A stretch of DNA of 7,301 nucleotides from Caldifarciminota bacterium (GCA_027053375.1 JALUJC010000309.1:1-7301); one strand, 5' to 3'. Positions 1 to 6,143 are shown, counted from the stretch's first letter. Made by a program: numbers and translations. The notes: a model not told the origin generated them from the letters alone.

Positions 1-1224
1 GACGGGCGCATGGCGCTGGTGGGGCTTTCCCTTATCTTTGCGATGGTCCATGCGCTGGACCTGTGGGGTCCCCGCCGATTGCGTGCCCATCGTGTGGAAC
101 CACGGAGCTGGGGAACGGTGTGGTTCCCGCTTGCGGTGGCGGGAGCCGCCCTCTGGGCCTGGGATTCTCCACATAGATTTGCTTCCATCCTGGCCCCCAT
201 GTTCTTCGCCGATCCGGCGGGGGCACTGGTGGGACAAAGATGGCCCCTGCGTCCCTGGAATGGAAAAAGGCTTGGGGGCTCTCTGGCTGTGGGTCTGGTG
301 AGCTGGGGGGTGCTTCTGGGTTGCGGGTGGGAGGGGCTTCCTGCGCTGCTGGGCGCCACGCTGATGGTGCTGGTGGAAGGGTTGTTCCGACGCGGCCTGG
401 ACAATCTGGGGATGCCCCTGGGAATGGGACTCCTGCAGATGTGGATCTCCTCTGCTTCTCTGGCACGTGTGCTGGGCGCCATCGTGCTGGTGTGGGGGCT
501 GGTTCCGGCAGCGAGCCTTTTCAGGTGGCTGACCCCCGGAGGCGCCTGGACCGCTGCCATCCTGGGCCTGTTTCTGGTACTAATGGGCGGATGGCTTCTG
601 ATCATGCCCATGCTGGCTTTTTTTCTCACCGGGAGTCTCCTCTCTCGCCTGGGGGCGGGACGTCCGGGCAGGATGCCCCCGGAACCCCGGACGGTGGCAC
701 AGGTTCTGGCCAATGGGGGACCGGCCACGCTGGCGGGGTGGATCTATGCCTGGAGAGGGGATCTGGTGGCCTATTTTGTTTTTCTCGTTCTTCTTGCGGA
801 AGCTGCCGCGGATACCTGGGCCACGGAGTTGGGCGCCCTTTCTCCCACACCACCTCGAAGGCTGGGATGGGGTCCGGTGGTGCGGCCCGGGGAAAGTGGA
901 GGAATCACCCTGCTGGGCACGGTGGGCGCCTGGTTGGGGGCGCTGATGATGGGAAGCTTTGCCTTGATGGTCCGCCGTCCCGGGTGGATCCTTCCCATAA
1001 GTCTGTTTGGACTGGCTGGTAGCTGGATTGATTCCCTCCTGGGGGCGACACTGGAGATTCGTCGGCATTGTGCCGTTTGTGGGGGAATCTTTGACGTTCC
1101 CGTGCATTGCGGGAAACCCACCAGGGTGGTGGGAGGCTGGTCCTGGCTGGACAACAACGGTGTCAACCTCTCCGCCGGGGTGTTGACGGGAATGGCGGCG
1201 CTCTGGTGGATGATGAACGTGTAG
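1..1224 (+). CDS. Prenol/phytol kinase-like domain fused to DUF92 (VTE6-like) domain, 5' end cut off
   Basis: Polytopic membrane protein with two kinase-like halves. Residue numbers count from the ATG at 10, but the frame is open to base 1. Residues 67-90 hold ADPAGALVGQRW and KRLGGS, and residues 122-135 hold an E plus RGLDNLGMP stretch; both resemble the CTP-binding region of the SEC59/VTE5 dolichol and phytol kinases. The Glu of the dolichol-kinase KxxEG motif is Gly here. From about residue 177 the sequence is a full DUF92 domain: QVLANGG (231-237), ADTWATELGA (267-276), RPGESGGIT (292-300), GSWIDSLLGAT (337-347), a CAVC...HCG cysteine/histidine cluster (354-368) and WLDNNGVN (379-386). 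About ten hydrophobic segments are visible. VTE5 and VTE6 in plants act successively, making phytyl phosphate and then the diphosphate, so one polypeptide could convert an isoprenoid alcohol to its diphosphate. The family's RKxxH-type N-terminal segment is absent, so the true start probably lies upstream of the window. The substrate is unknown. Domain assignment is firm for DUF92, good for the N-terminal half. Confidence 0.85.
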   Translation, partial: DGRMALVGLSLIFAMVHALDLWGPRRLRAHRVEPRSWGTVWFPLAVAGAALWAWDSPHRFASILAPMFFADPAGALVGQRWPLRPWNGKRLGGSLAVGLVSWGVLLGCGWEGLPALLGATLMVLVEGLFRRGLDNLGMPLGMGLLQMWISSASLARVLGAIVLVWGLVPAASLFRWLTPGGAWTAAILGLFLVLMGGWLLIMPMLAFFLTGSLLSRLGAGRPGRMPPEPRTVAQVLANGGPATLAGWIYAWRGDLVAYFVFLVLLAEAAADTWATELGALSPTPPRRLGWGPVVRPGESGGITLLGTVGAWLGALMMGSFALMVRRPGWILPISLFGLAGSWIDSLLGATLEIRRHCAVCGGIFDVPVHCGKPTRVVGGWSWLDNNGVNLSAGVLTGMAALWWMMNV

Positions 1225-1228
1225 GAGG
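1223..1228 (+). promoter_or_regulatory. Shine-Dalgarno AGGAGG for the anchored Ig-like protein
   Basis: A perfect AGGAGG overlaps the TAG stop of the upstream gene. It stands 5 bases before the ATG at 1234 but only 2 before the GTG at 1231, so the ATG is the better start. It also shows that this organism uses canonical anti-SD pairing. Confidence 0.75.
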
Positions 1229-1233
1229 ATGTG

Positions 1234-2109
1234 ATGCAGTTTTTGATGGCGATCCTGATGGCCACCGTTTCGGTGCAGGTCTGGAATGGATCCCGTGATG
1301 CGGCTGTGAAAGGGGTGAGGGTCACCCTCTATGCCTTCCCCCCTCAGGGCACCCCGCAGGCTGTGGACAGCGCGGTGACCGATGCGCGGGGGAAGGTTCG
1401 CTTTGATGTGGATCCAGCGAAAACCTTTTATGCTGCTGCCGTGCAGTACCACGGCGAACCCTATGGCGCACCCCTTCAGGGTGAAACCCTGACCCTGCAG
1501 GTGTTCGACACCCTGTCCTCGGCGAAGAAACTGGGAGCCCTGACCTACACCGCCCTGGTGGCGGATATGGACACAGCGGGTGTGTTGTTGCTGGAGGCCT
1601 ATGGGGTCCAGCAGGACACCCCCTATGTGCTTCCCCGGGGTGCTTTTACTTTTCGTGTCTCTCAACCTGAAGGCGCAACCTTTGCCGGCGCCAATCCACC
1701 GGATGGGTGGGCCGTGGAGGAAAAGCAGCTGGTGTTTCACCAGCCCCTGCGGCCCGGGATGAATCAGACCATGGTTCAGTTTGCTTTTCCCGCGAAGACC
1801 CGGAAGTTCGAGGTTCCTGTTTCCCTTCCGCGTGTACCGGATACGGTGCGTGTTCTGTTTCCGGAGGGGTACAGTATTTCCGGGGTGCGCTATACGCTGA
1901 AGGAACCCCAGACCATTCAGGGGCGCACCTTCCAGCTGGCCGAGCTATTACCCGGAGAAGCCACGTTTCTTTTCCGTGTATCTGCCGGTGGAGGGTGGGC
2001 GTTTCCCGTTTCACCCCTCGCCGCGGCGGTGGGGGGCGGTATCCTCCTGCTGGTTCTGCTGGGGCTCTTCTGGAAAGCACGGGGGTCCCGCGCCGGTGAT
2101 ACAGCTTGA
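1234..2109 (+). CDS. Secreted, C-terminally membrane-anchored protein with carboxypeptidase-regulatory/Ig-like domain
   Basis: A 291-residue protein of unknown exact function. A short hydrophobic N-terminus (MQFLMAILMATVS) acts as a probable signal peptide, although it carries no basic residue. Residues 14-80 look like a transthyretin-like/carboxypeptidase regulatory domain: beta-strand VSVQVW, then GVRVTLYAF, then TDARGKVRFDV, a typical 'T-D-x-x-G' turn. Residues 105-250 form a beta-rich middle region, with a proline/glycine-rich PRGAF and a repeated pattern of short hydrophobic strands. A single membrane helix at about 258-280 (PLAAAVGGGILLLVLLGLFW) is followed by basic KARGSR, giving a mostly extracytoplasmic protein with a tiny cytoplasmic tail. 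Its last 14 bases overlap the start of the ABC ATPase, so the two are probably made together and may form a complex. Proteins of this build occur beside CcmA-type ATPases in some bacteria, to my recollection; that link is inference. The GTG at 1231 is an alternative start. Confidence 0.8.
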   Translation: MQFLMAILMATVSVQVWNGSRDAAVKGVRVTLYAFPPQGTPQAVDSAVTDARGKVRFDVDPAKTFYAAAVQYHGEPYGAPLQGETLTLQVFDTLSSAKKLGALTYTALVADMDTAGVLLLEAYGVQQDTPYVLPRGAFTFRVSQPEGATFAGANPPDGWAVEEKQLVFHQPLRPGMNQTMVQFAFPAKTRKFEVPVSLPRVPDTVRVLFPEGYSISGVRYTLKEPQTIQGRTFQLAELLPGEATFLFRVSAGGGWAFPVSPLAAAVGGGILLLVLLGLFWKARGSRAGDTA

Positions 2110-2743
2110 GCACGCGGCGAAACGCTACGGTCGTCGCTGGGTTTTTCGGGATCTTACCCTCTCCTGGGAGGACGGGGGCTGGGTGGGTGTGGTCGGCCCC
2201 AACGGTGCGGGAAAGAGTACCCTGATTCGTTGTCTTGCGGGCATCACCCGCCTGACGCGGGGGCGTGTCATGGTGTTTGGTGCCAATCCCTGGGAGGAGA
2301 GCCAGGTCCGGCGACAGCTGGGGCTGTTCACGCACGCTCCGCTGATGTATCCCACCCTCACGGGAAAGGAAAACCTTCAGGTGTTTGCACGTTTTTATGG
2401 CCTGGAGGATGGGGAGAGGCGGATTGCTGAACTGTCCGAACGGCTCCATCTGCGGGGTTTTTTACATCGCCCCCTGCGGGAGTATTCCCAGGGCATGCGG
2501 GTGCGGCTGGCACTTGCACGTTCCCTGCTTCACCGGCCCCGTCTGCTCCTCCTGGATGAACCTTTCGCTTCCCTGGATCCTGAGGGACGTATGCAGGTTC
2601 GAGCCTTTCTCCGTGAGCTGAGAGATGTGGGCGTCTGGATTCTGAGTGTCACCCATCACCCGGATGAAGTCCGAAACGAAGTGCAGGCCTTCTGGGTCCT
2701 CTCCGGAGGGACCCTGAGCATCCGGGCACCCGCGGAGGTGTGA
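2096..2743 (+). CDS. ABC transporter ATP-binding protein, CcmA-like
   Basis: A 215-residue, single-domain ABC ATPase that would power a membrane transporter from the cytoplasmic side. Walker A is GPNGAGKST (34-42), the signature is YSQGM (130-134), Walker B is LLLLDEP (150-156) with catalytic E155, the D-loop is SLDPEG (159-164), and the switch histidine is H187 in SVTHH. The stretch THAPLMYPTLTGKENL (79-94), followed by FARFYGL, resembles heme-exporter CcmA relatives, and histidine (H80) sits where most ABC proteins have the Q-loop glutamine. I chose the GTG at 2096 because the family's N-terminus (VIQLEHAAKRYG) begins exactly there; the in-frame ATG at 1976 would add about 40 residues that only mirror the upstream gene in another frame. 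It overlaps the anchored protein by 14 bases. No CcmB or other permease lies next to it, so its membrane partner must be encoded elsewhere or upstream. The substrate is unknown. Confidence 0.93.
   Translation: MIQLEHAAKRYGRRWVFRDLTLSWEDGGWVGVVGPNGAGKSTLIRCLAGITRLTRGRVMVFGANPWEESQVRRQLGLFTHAPLMYPTLTGKENLQVFARFYGLEDGERRIAELSERLHLRGFLHRPLREYSQGMRVRLALARSLLHRPRLLLLDEPFASLDPEGRMQVRAFLRELRDVGVWILSVTHHPDEVRNEVQAFWVLSGGTLSIRAPAEV
2734..2738 (+). promoter_or_regulatory. Shine-Dalgarno GGAGG for the HAD-IA phosphatase
   Basis: GGAGG inside the last codons of the ABC ATPase gene lies 7 bases before the ATG at 2746. It would lie only one base before the alternative GTG at 2740, so it supports the ATG as the start. 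Confidence 0.65.
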
Positions 2744-2745
2744 CC

Positions 2746-3438
2746 ATGGCGATCCGTGCGGTCATCTTTGATCTGGACAACACGCTGGTGGACTTTGTCA
2801 AGATGAAAGAAGCGGCCGTGCGTCGGGCGGTGAGTGAGATGATTGATGCGGGTCTGCCCATGGACGAGGAAGCCGCATATGCCAAGATCTTTGAGATCTA
2901 CAACATCCAGGGCTGGGAATATCAGCTGGTGTTTGATGAGTTTCTCAAAGAAGTGCTTGGCTATGTGGATTACAAAATCCTCGCAGCGGGTGTGGTGGGC
3001 TATCGACGGGCCAAGGAGGGTGCCCTTTCTCTGTTCCCCCATGCCACCCATACCCTGATCCAGCTCAAATTCCGTGGGATCCAGATCGGGGTGGTCACCG
3101 ATGCGCCCCGCCTCCAGGCCTGGACACGGCTGGTGGAGATGAACCTGCATCATCTTTTTGACGTGGTGGTGGCGCTGGAGGACACAGGTGTGCCCAAGCC
3201 TGCCCCCGAGCCTTTCCAGGAAGCCCTCCGGCGTCTGGGAATCCAGCCCCATGAGGCCATCATGGTGGGAGACTGGGCGGAAAAGGATATCGTGGGGGGG
3301 AAACAGCTGGGCATGATCACCGTTTTCGCGCGCTATGGAGATATTTTCGGGACCCGTGATCCGGGTGCGGACTACGTGGTTGACGATATTGCGGAACTTC
3401 TGGAAATCGTGGACCGCCTGAACACCACCGCCCCATGA
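2746..3438 (+). CDS. HAD superfamily subfamily IA phosphatase
   Basis: A 230-residue cytosolic, Mg2+-dependent phosphatase. Motif I is FDLDNT (8-13), with D9 as the expected nucleophile and D11 as the acid/base. Motif II is VVTDAP (T118), motif III is K151 in GVPKPAPEPF, and motif IV is VGDWAEKD (D176 and D181). A helical cap lies between motifs I and II, at about residues 15-95. The cap's wording (FVKMKEAAVRRAV, MIDAGL, and the YRRAKEGAL that precedes motif II) recalls the archaeal-type TIGR02253-like HAD group, which includes Pyrococcus PH1421; this is from memory. Those proteins act on small phosphorylated metabolites with poorly fixed specificity, so no substrate is named. The first start codon in frame is GTG 2740, which overlaps the previous stop, but the Shine-Dalgarno spacing favours ATG 2746. 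Its stop overlaps the next gene's ATG as ATGA, so it is translationally coupled to a second, unrelated HAD phosphatase. Confidence 0.9.
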   Translation: MAIRAVIFDLDNTLVDFVKMKEAAVRRAVSEMIDAGLPMDEEAAYAKIFEIYNIQGWEYQLVFDEFLKEVLGYVDYKILAAGVVGYRRAKEGALSLFPHATHTLIQLKFRGIQIGVVTDAPRLQAWTRLVEMNLHHLFDVVVALEDTGVPKPAPEPFQEALRRLGIQPHEAIMVGDWAEKDIVGGKQLGMITVFARYGDIFGTRDPGADYVVDDIAELLEIVDRLNTTAP

Positions 3439-3905
3439 GTGCATTGAAGCCTGTCCTCCTTATGGACCGTGACGGAACCCTGATTCAGGACCCCGGATAC
3501 CTGAACGATCCAGAGCGGGTGCGATGGACGCCCTGGATGCCCGGGGTGTTTCGGTGGTTACGCCGTCGGGAATACGGGGTGCGGGTGGTGACGAACCAGT
3601 CCGGGATCCGCCGTGGCTGGGTGTCTCGCCGAAACCTGCAAGCCATCCATGAGCGTCTCCGCTGGGAGCTCTGGCGTGCAGCCGGGGTGTGGGTCCGCTT
3701 CACGGTGTGTCCCCATCATCCTTCCGAGCGTTGTGGATGCAGAAAGCCCGGTGTAGCGGGAGTCCGCACGGATATGGCACGGGAAGGGGAACGACCCGTA
3801 GCCATGGTGGGGGATCGCAGGGTGGATCAGGATACAGCCCGGCGTCTGGGGATCCCCTTTCTGGCTGCGCATACCCTTCCAGGGAGTCTGGAGCGTCTGG
3901 AATAA
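3435..3905 (+). CDS. HAD-IIIA phosphatase of the GmhB/HisB-N type with zinc motif
   Basis: A 156-residue cytosolic phosphatase. Motif I is MDRDGTL (10-16), with D11 and D13; motif II is VVTNQSG (51-57). A structural zinc site follows in CPHHPSERCGCRKP (C92, H94, C100, C102), and motif IV is MVGDRRVDQD (D127, D131). This layout is that of D-glycero-D-manno-heptose-1,7-bisphosphate 7-phosphatase (GmhB) and of the N-terminal phosphatase of HisB (histidinol phosphate). GmhB is usually nearer 180-190 residues, so this version is compact, being closer in length to HisB-N. GmhB would feed nucleotide-heptose synthesis for envelope glycans, HisB-N would serve histidine synthesis; no other gene of either pathway is in the window, so the choice stays open. 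The envelope-type neighbours lean slightly to a sugar bisphosphate. Start is the ATG of an ATGA overlap; no clear Shine-Dalgarno precedes it, consistent with coupled re-initiation. Confidence 0.88.
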   Translation: MSALKPVLLMDRDGTLIQDPGYLNDPERVRWTPWMPGVFRWLRRREYGVRVVTNQSGIRRGWVSRRNLQAIHERLRWELWRAAGVWVRFTVCPHHPSERCGCRKPGVAGVRTDMAREGERPVAMVGDRRVDQDTARRLGIPFLAAHTLPGSLERLE

Positions 3906-4204
3906 TGCGCAGAGAAAAACGGATCAACTGTGCGGGAGAAGCAGAATGGGTGTTTCGCTTTCCTCCCGTGCATCACCTGCCGCAAAAGGCTTACCGGAAG
4001 TCCGTGGGTTCAGGTTATGCGCTGTACATCCCCCGGGCAGGTGTGGTGTTTCTGCGGGTCCCTTCCGGGCAGAAACAGGAAGCAGGTGCGGCGGTGGATC
4101 GTCTGGACAGAATGGAAAAACAGGTGGATCTGGGAGGACTGTTTCGGTGGATGAATTTACCCCTGCTTTCGTGGTTGCCTGAACGAAGGAGGACCGAAGA
4201 ATGA
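3905..4204 (+). CDS. Hypothetical 99-residue protein
   Basis: I do not recognise this protein. The case for a real gene is positional and compositional: its ATG overlaps the upstream TAA by one base (TAATG), its TGA overlaps the downstream ATG (ATGA), and its codons look like those of its neighbours. Residues 1-60 are basic and aromatic with probable beta-strands (EAEWVFRFPP, GYALYIPRAGVVFLRVP). Residues 60-78 form a likely amphipathic helix (QEAGAAVDRLDRMEKQVD), followed by GLFRWMNLPLLSWLPE, a tryptophan-rich amphipathic segment that could touch a membrane or a protein partner. There is no signal peptide, so it is probably cytoplasmic. The gene also carries the Shine-Dalgarno sequence of the following dehydrogenase. 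Two other open frames in the same stretch (starts at 3930 and 3946) lack this tight fit to the neighbours. Confidence 0.6.
   Translation: MRREKRINCAGEAEWVFRFPPVHHLPQKAYRKSVGSGYALYIPRAGVVFLRVPSGQKQEAGAAVDRLDRMEKQVDLGGLFRWMNLPLLSWLPERRRTEE
4186..4192 (+). promoter_or_regulatory. Shine-Dalgarno AAGGAGG for the 3-hydroxybutyryl-CoA dehydrogenase
   Basis: AAGGAGG lies 8 bases before the ATG at 4201, an optimal spacing, and sits within the last codons of the 99-residue gene. It is among the strongest ribosome-binding sites in the window and suggests that the dehydrogenase is well expressed relative to the coupled genes around it. Confidence 0.75.
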
Positions 4205-5058
4205 GAAACCTGAAGAAAATTGGTGTGGTTGGCGCGGGAACCATGGGCAACGGCATTGCGCACGTGTTCGCCCAGCACGACCATGAGGTGGTGCTGGTGG
4301 ATGTTTCCAGGGAGGTGCTGGATCGTGCCCTGAACACCATCCGGAAGAACATGGATCGACAGGTACGGAAAGGGATCCTGACGGAAGAGGATCGGGATCA
4401 GGCGCTGGCGCGTATCACACCCACCACGGACCTGGAGGCCCTTCGGGATGCGGATTTTGTGGTGGAAGCGGTGGTGGAACAGCGGGAGATCAAACGGGAT
4501 CTTTTCCGGAAGCTGGATGAACTCACCCGGCCGGGGGTGATTCTTGCCTCCAATACCTCGTCCATTTCCATCACCGAACTGGGCGCGGCGACGGATCGTC
4601 CCGAACGGGTGGTGGGGATGCATTTTATGAATCCCGTGCCGGTGATGAAACTGGTGGAAGTGGTGCGGGGACAGCTGACCAGCGACGACACGGTGGAAAC
4701 GGTGGTGTCCCTTGCAAAGGCGCTGGAGAAAGTTCCCGCTGTGGTTAACGACTATCCCGGGTTTGTGGCCAACCGGATCCTGATGCCCATGATCAACGAA
4801 GCGTGCTATGCGTTGATGGAGGGTGTGGCTGACCGTGACGCCATTGACACCGTGATGAAACTGGGCGCCAATCACCCCATGGGTCCGCTGGCGCTGGCGG
4901 ACCTGATCGGGCTGGATGTGGTGCTCTTCATCCTCGAGGTTTTGCACAGGGATCTGGGAGATCCCAAGTTCCGTCCCTGTCCCCTGTTGCGGCGCATGGT
5001 GGCCGCGGGGCTTCTGGGGCGGAAAACGGGAAGGGGTTTTTATACATACGAGTCCTGA
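4201..5058 (+). CDS. hbd: 3-hydroxybutyryl-CoA dehydrogenase
   Basis: A 285-residue cytosolic enzyme that interconverts (S)-3-hydroxyacyl-CoA and 3-oxoacyl-CoA using NAD(P)(H); it serves short-chain fatty-acid oxidation, or butyrate and polyhydroxyalkanoate routes in the reverse sense. The N-terminal Rossmann fold has GVVGAGTMGNGIA (8-20), with the acidic D34 in VLVDVS that usually favours NAD. Catalytic residues match the family in identity and spacing: S120 in SNTSS, H141 in MHFMNP, E153 in KLVEVV and N191 in FVANRI. The C-terminal helical dimerisation domain includes HPMGPLALADLIGLD and ends with the familiar GRKTGRGFY. The length is standard. Start ATG overlaps the previous stop (ATGA) and has a strong Shine-Dalgarno. 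No thiolase, enoyl-CoA hydratase or CoA transferase is nearby, so the pathway it serves cannot be told from this window. Confidence 0.97.
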   Translation: MRNLKKIGVVGAGTMGNGIAHVFAQHDHEVVLVDVSREVLDRALNTIRKNMDRQVRKGILTEEDRDQALARITPTTDLEALRDADFVVEAVVEQREIKRDLFRKLDELTRPGVILASNTSSISITELGAATDRPERVVGMHFMNPVPVMKLVEVVRGQLTSDDTVETVVSLAKALEKVPAVVNDYPGFVANRILMPMINEACYALMEGVADRDAIDTVMKLGANHPMGPLALADLIGLDVVLFILEVLHRDLGDPKFRPCPLLRRMVAAGLLGRKTGRGFYTYES

Positions 5059-5063
5059 CCTAC

Positions 5064-6143
5064 GTGAAGCTTGCCTTTTATCTTCCTCATCTCTACCACT
5101 GGTCGGCGGTCCGCCCCCTTTACCGGGCGGCCCGGGAGCGGGGGTGGACCACGGTCGTGGTGCCCGGACCTTCCAGGGTGAAGCGGTTTGGGATCTTCCC
5201 GGTTTCCCGGAAATCCGAGGTGATGGGGGAATTGCAGAAAGAGGGCGTGGCCGTGCTGCCGGCGCTACCCGACGACGCCCCTGTGGTGGTGACCACCGAT
5301 TTTGTAAAACATCCCGGGCGGTTCGGTGACAGGACCTGGGTTCTGGTAAACCACGGAACCGGCTTCAAATCCGTGATGTACCGCTTTCTCCGTAAACAGC
5401 GCGCGGTGCCCTATCACCTCATGGTGGAAGGTCCCTTTCGTGCCCGCCAGATTCGCGCCCGGGTGGGCGACGGTGCCTATCGGGTGCATGTGGTGGGCTA
5501 CATCAAGCTGGATCCCTATCCCTCCATGGTCCGGCAGCAAACACGTCTTCTGGAACACTGGGGTCTTGACCCATCTCGTCCAACCCTTTTGTATGCGCCC
5601 ACCTACAAACCCACCAGCATCTTCCAGCTGGGGGAGGGTCTGTTGCGGGTCACCCGGTCCATCAACCTTCTGATCAAACTCCATCCCTATTCCTGGGAGG
5701 GCAAGTATGCACCGCATCGGCACCATCGCTTTTATGAGCGGCTTATTCACCGTTATCCTCATGCTCGACTCGTGCCGCCGGAAGAACGGGATATCCTGCC
5801 TTTTCTCGTGATGGCGGATGCTGTGCTCACGGAGGCATCCAGTGTGGCTTTTGAATTTGCTGCGGTGCGCAAAGGGGTGATCTTTGTGGATCTACCGGAA
5901 AACCTGCGGCACTCTGATGGTGAACCCCTGCTTACCCACACACCACGCACCCTGTTTTCCGGTGCCTATCCCGTGATACGGGAAGCCGACGAGATCATGG
6001 CGGCGCTGGAGACGGTGCTGCATCCCCCCGCAGGTATGCGAGAACGGCAGGAGGCTGTTCGCAACCAGCTGTTTCTTCCTGTGGATGGGATGGCCGCTCA
6101 CCGGGCCCTGGAGGTGATGGAATCATGGTTCGCGCGGTCGTAA
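5064..6143 (+). CDS. CDP-glycerol glycerophosphotransferase-like protein (TagF/TagB family)
   Basis: A 359-residue GT-B-type transferase of the Glyphos_transf family (PF04464), whose members move glycerol-phosphate or ribitol-phosphate from a CDP donor to a lipid-linked or growing polymer at the inner face of the membrane. Family motifs are NHGTGFKS (96-103, matching the usual HGTPxK), LLYAPTYKP (175-183), LLIKLHPYS (202-210) and TEASSVAFEF (256-265, matching TDYSSxxFE). The catalytic histidines expected from TagF are H97 and H207. The N-terminus KLAFYLPHLYHW...LYRAARERGWTTVVV is a short Rossmann-like half, so this is a compact form without a long extra N-terminal domain. Neither a signal peptide nor a membrane helix is visible. 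The GTG start at 5064 has no Shine-Dalgarno and comes 5 bases after the previous stop; it was chosen because the family N-terminus starts there. The donor and acceptor are unknown: the next gene suggests a CDP-alcohol. Confidence 0.85.
   Translation: MKLAFYLPHLYHWSAVRPLYRAARERGWTTVVVPGPSRVKRFGIFPVSRKSEVMGELQKEGVAVLPALPDDAPVVVTTDFVKHPGRFGDRTWVLVNHGTGFKSVMYRFLRKQRAVPYHLMVEGPFRARQIRARVGDGAYRVHVVGYIKLDPYPSMVRQQTRLLEHWGLDPSRPTLLYAPTYKPTSIFQLGEGLLRVTRSINLLIKLHPYSWEGKYAPHRHHRFYERLIHRYPHARLVPPEERDILPFLVMADAVLTEASSVAFEFAAVRKGVIFVDLPENLRHSDGEPLLTHTPRTLFSGAYPVIREADEIMAALETVLHPPAGMRERQEAVRNQLFLPVDGMAAHRALEVMESWFARS
6110..6114 (+). promoter_or_regulatory. Shine-Dalgarno GGAGG for the nucleotidyltransferase
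   Basis: GGAGG lies 10 bases before the ATG at 6125, inside the 3' end of the transferase gene. It supports this start despite the resulting 19-base overlap between the two genes. Confidence 0.55.

Noticed and set aside
580..1740. 386-codon open frame on the - strand
   Set aside because: It spans two well-supported + strand genes, has no family resemblance and is rich in Arg, Pro, Gly and His, as expected from the complement of GC-rich coding DNA.
1976..2095. N-terminal extension of the ABC ATPase to the ATG at 1976
   Set aside because: The extra 40 residues only reflect the upstream gene in another frame, while the family N-terminus begins at the GTG at 2096.
1646..2449. 267-codon - strand frame across the anchored protein and the ABC ATPase
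   Set aside because: It is antisense to two genes with clear motifs and shows no recognisable domain.
3946..4182. Alternative 78-codon + strand frame in the small-gene region
   Set aside because: It fits neither the preceding stop nor the following start, whereas the frame at 3905-4204 overlaps both precisely.
4015..4947. 310-codon open frame on the - strand opposite the dehydrogenase
   Set aside because: It is the antisense image of a textbook hbd gene; its His- and Gln-rich composition comes from reading the complementary strand.
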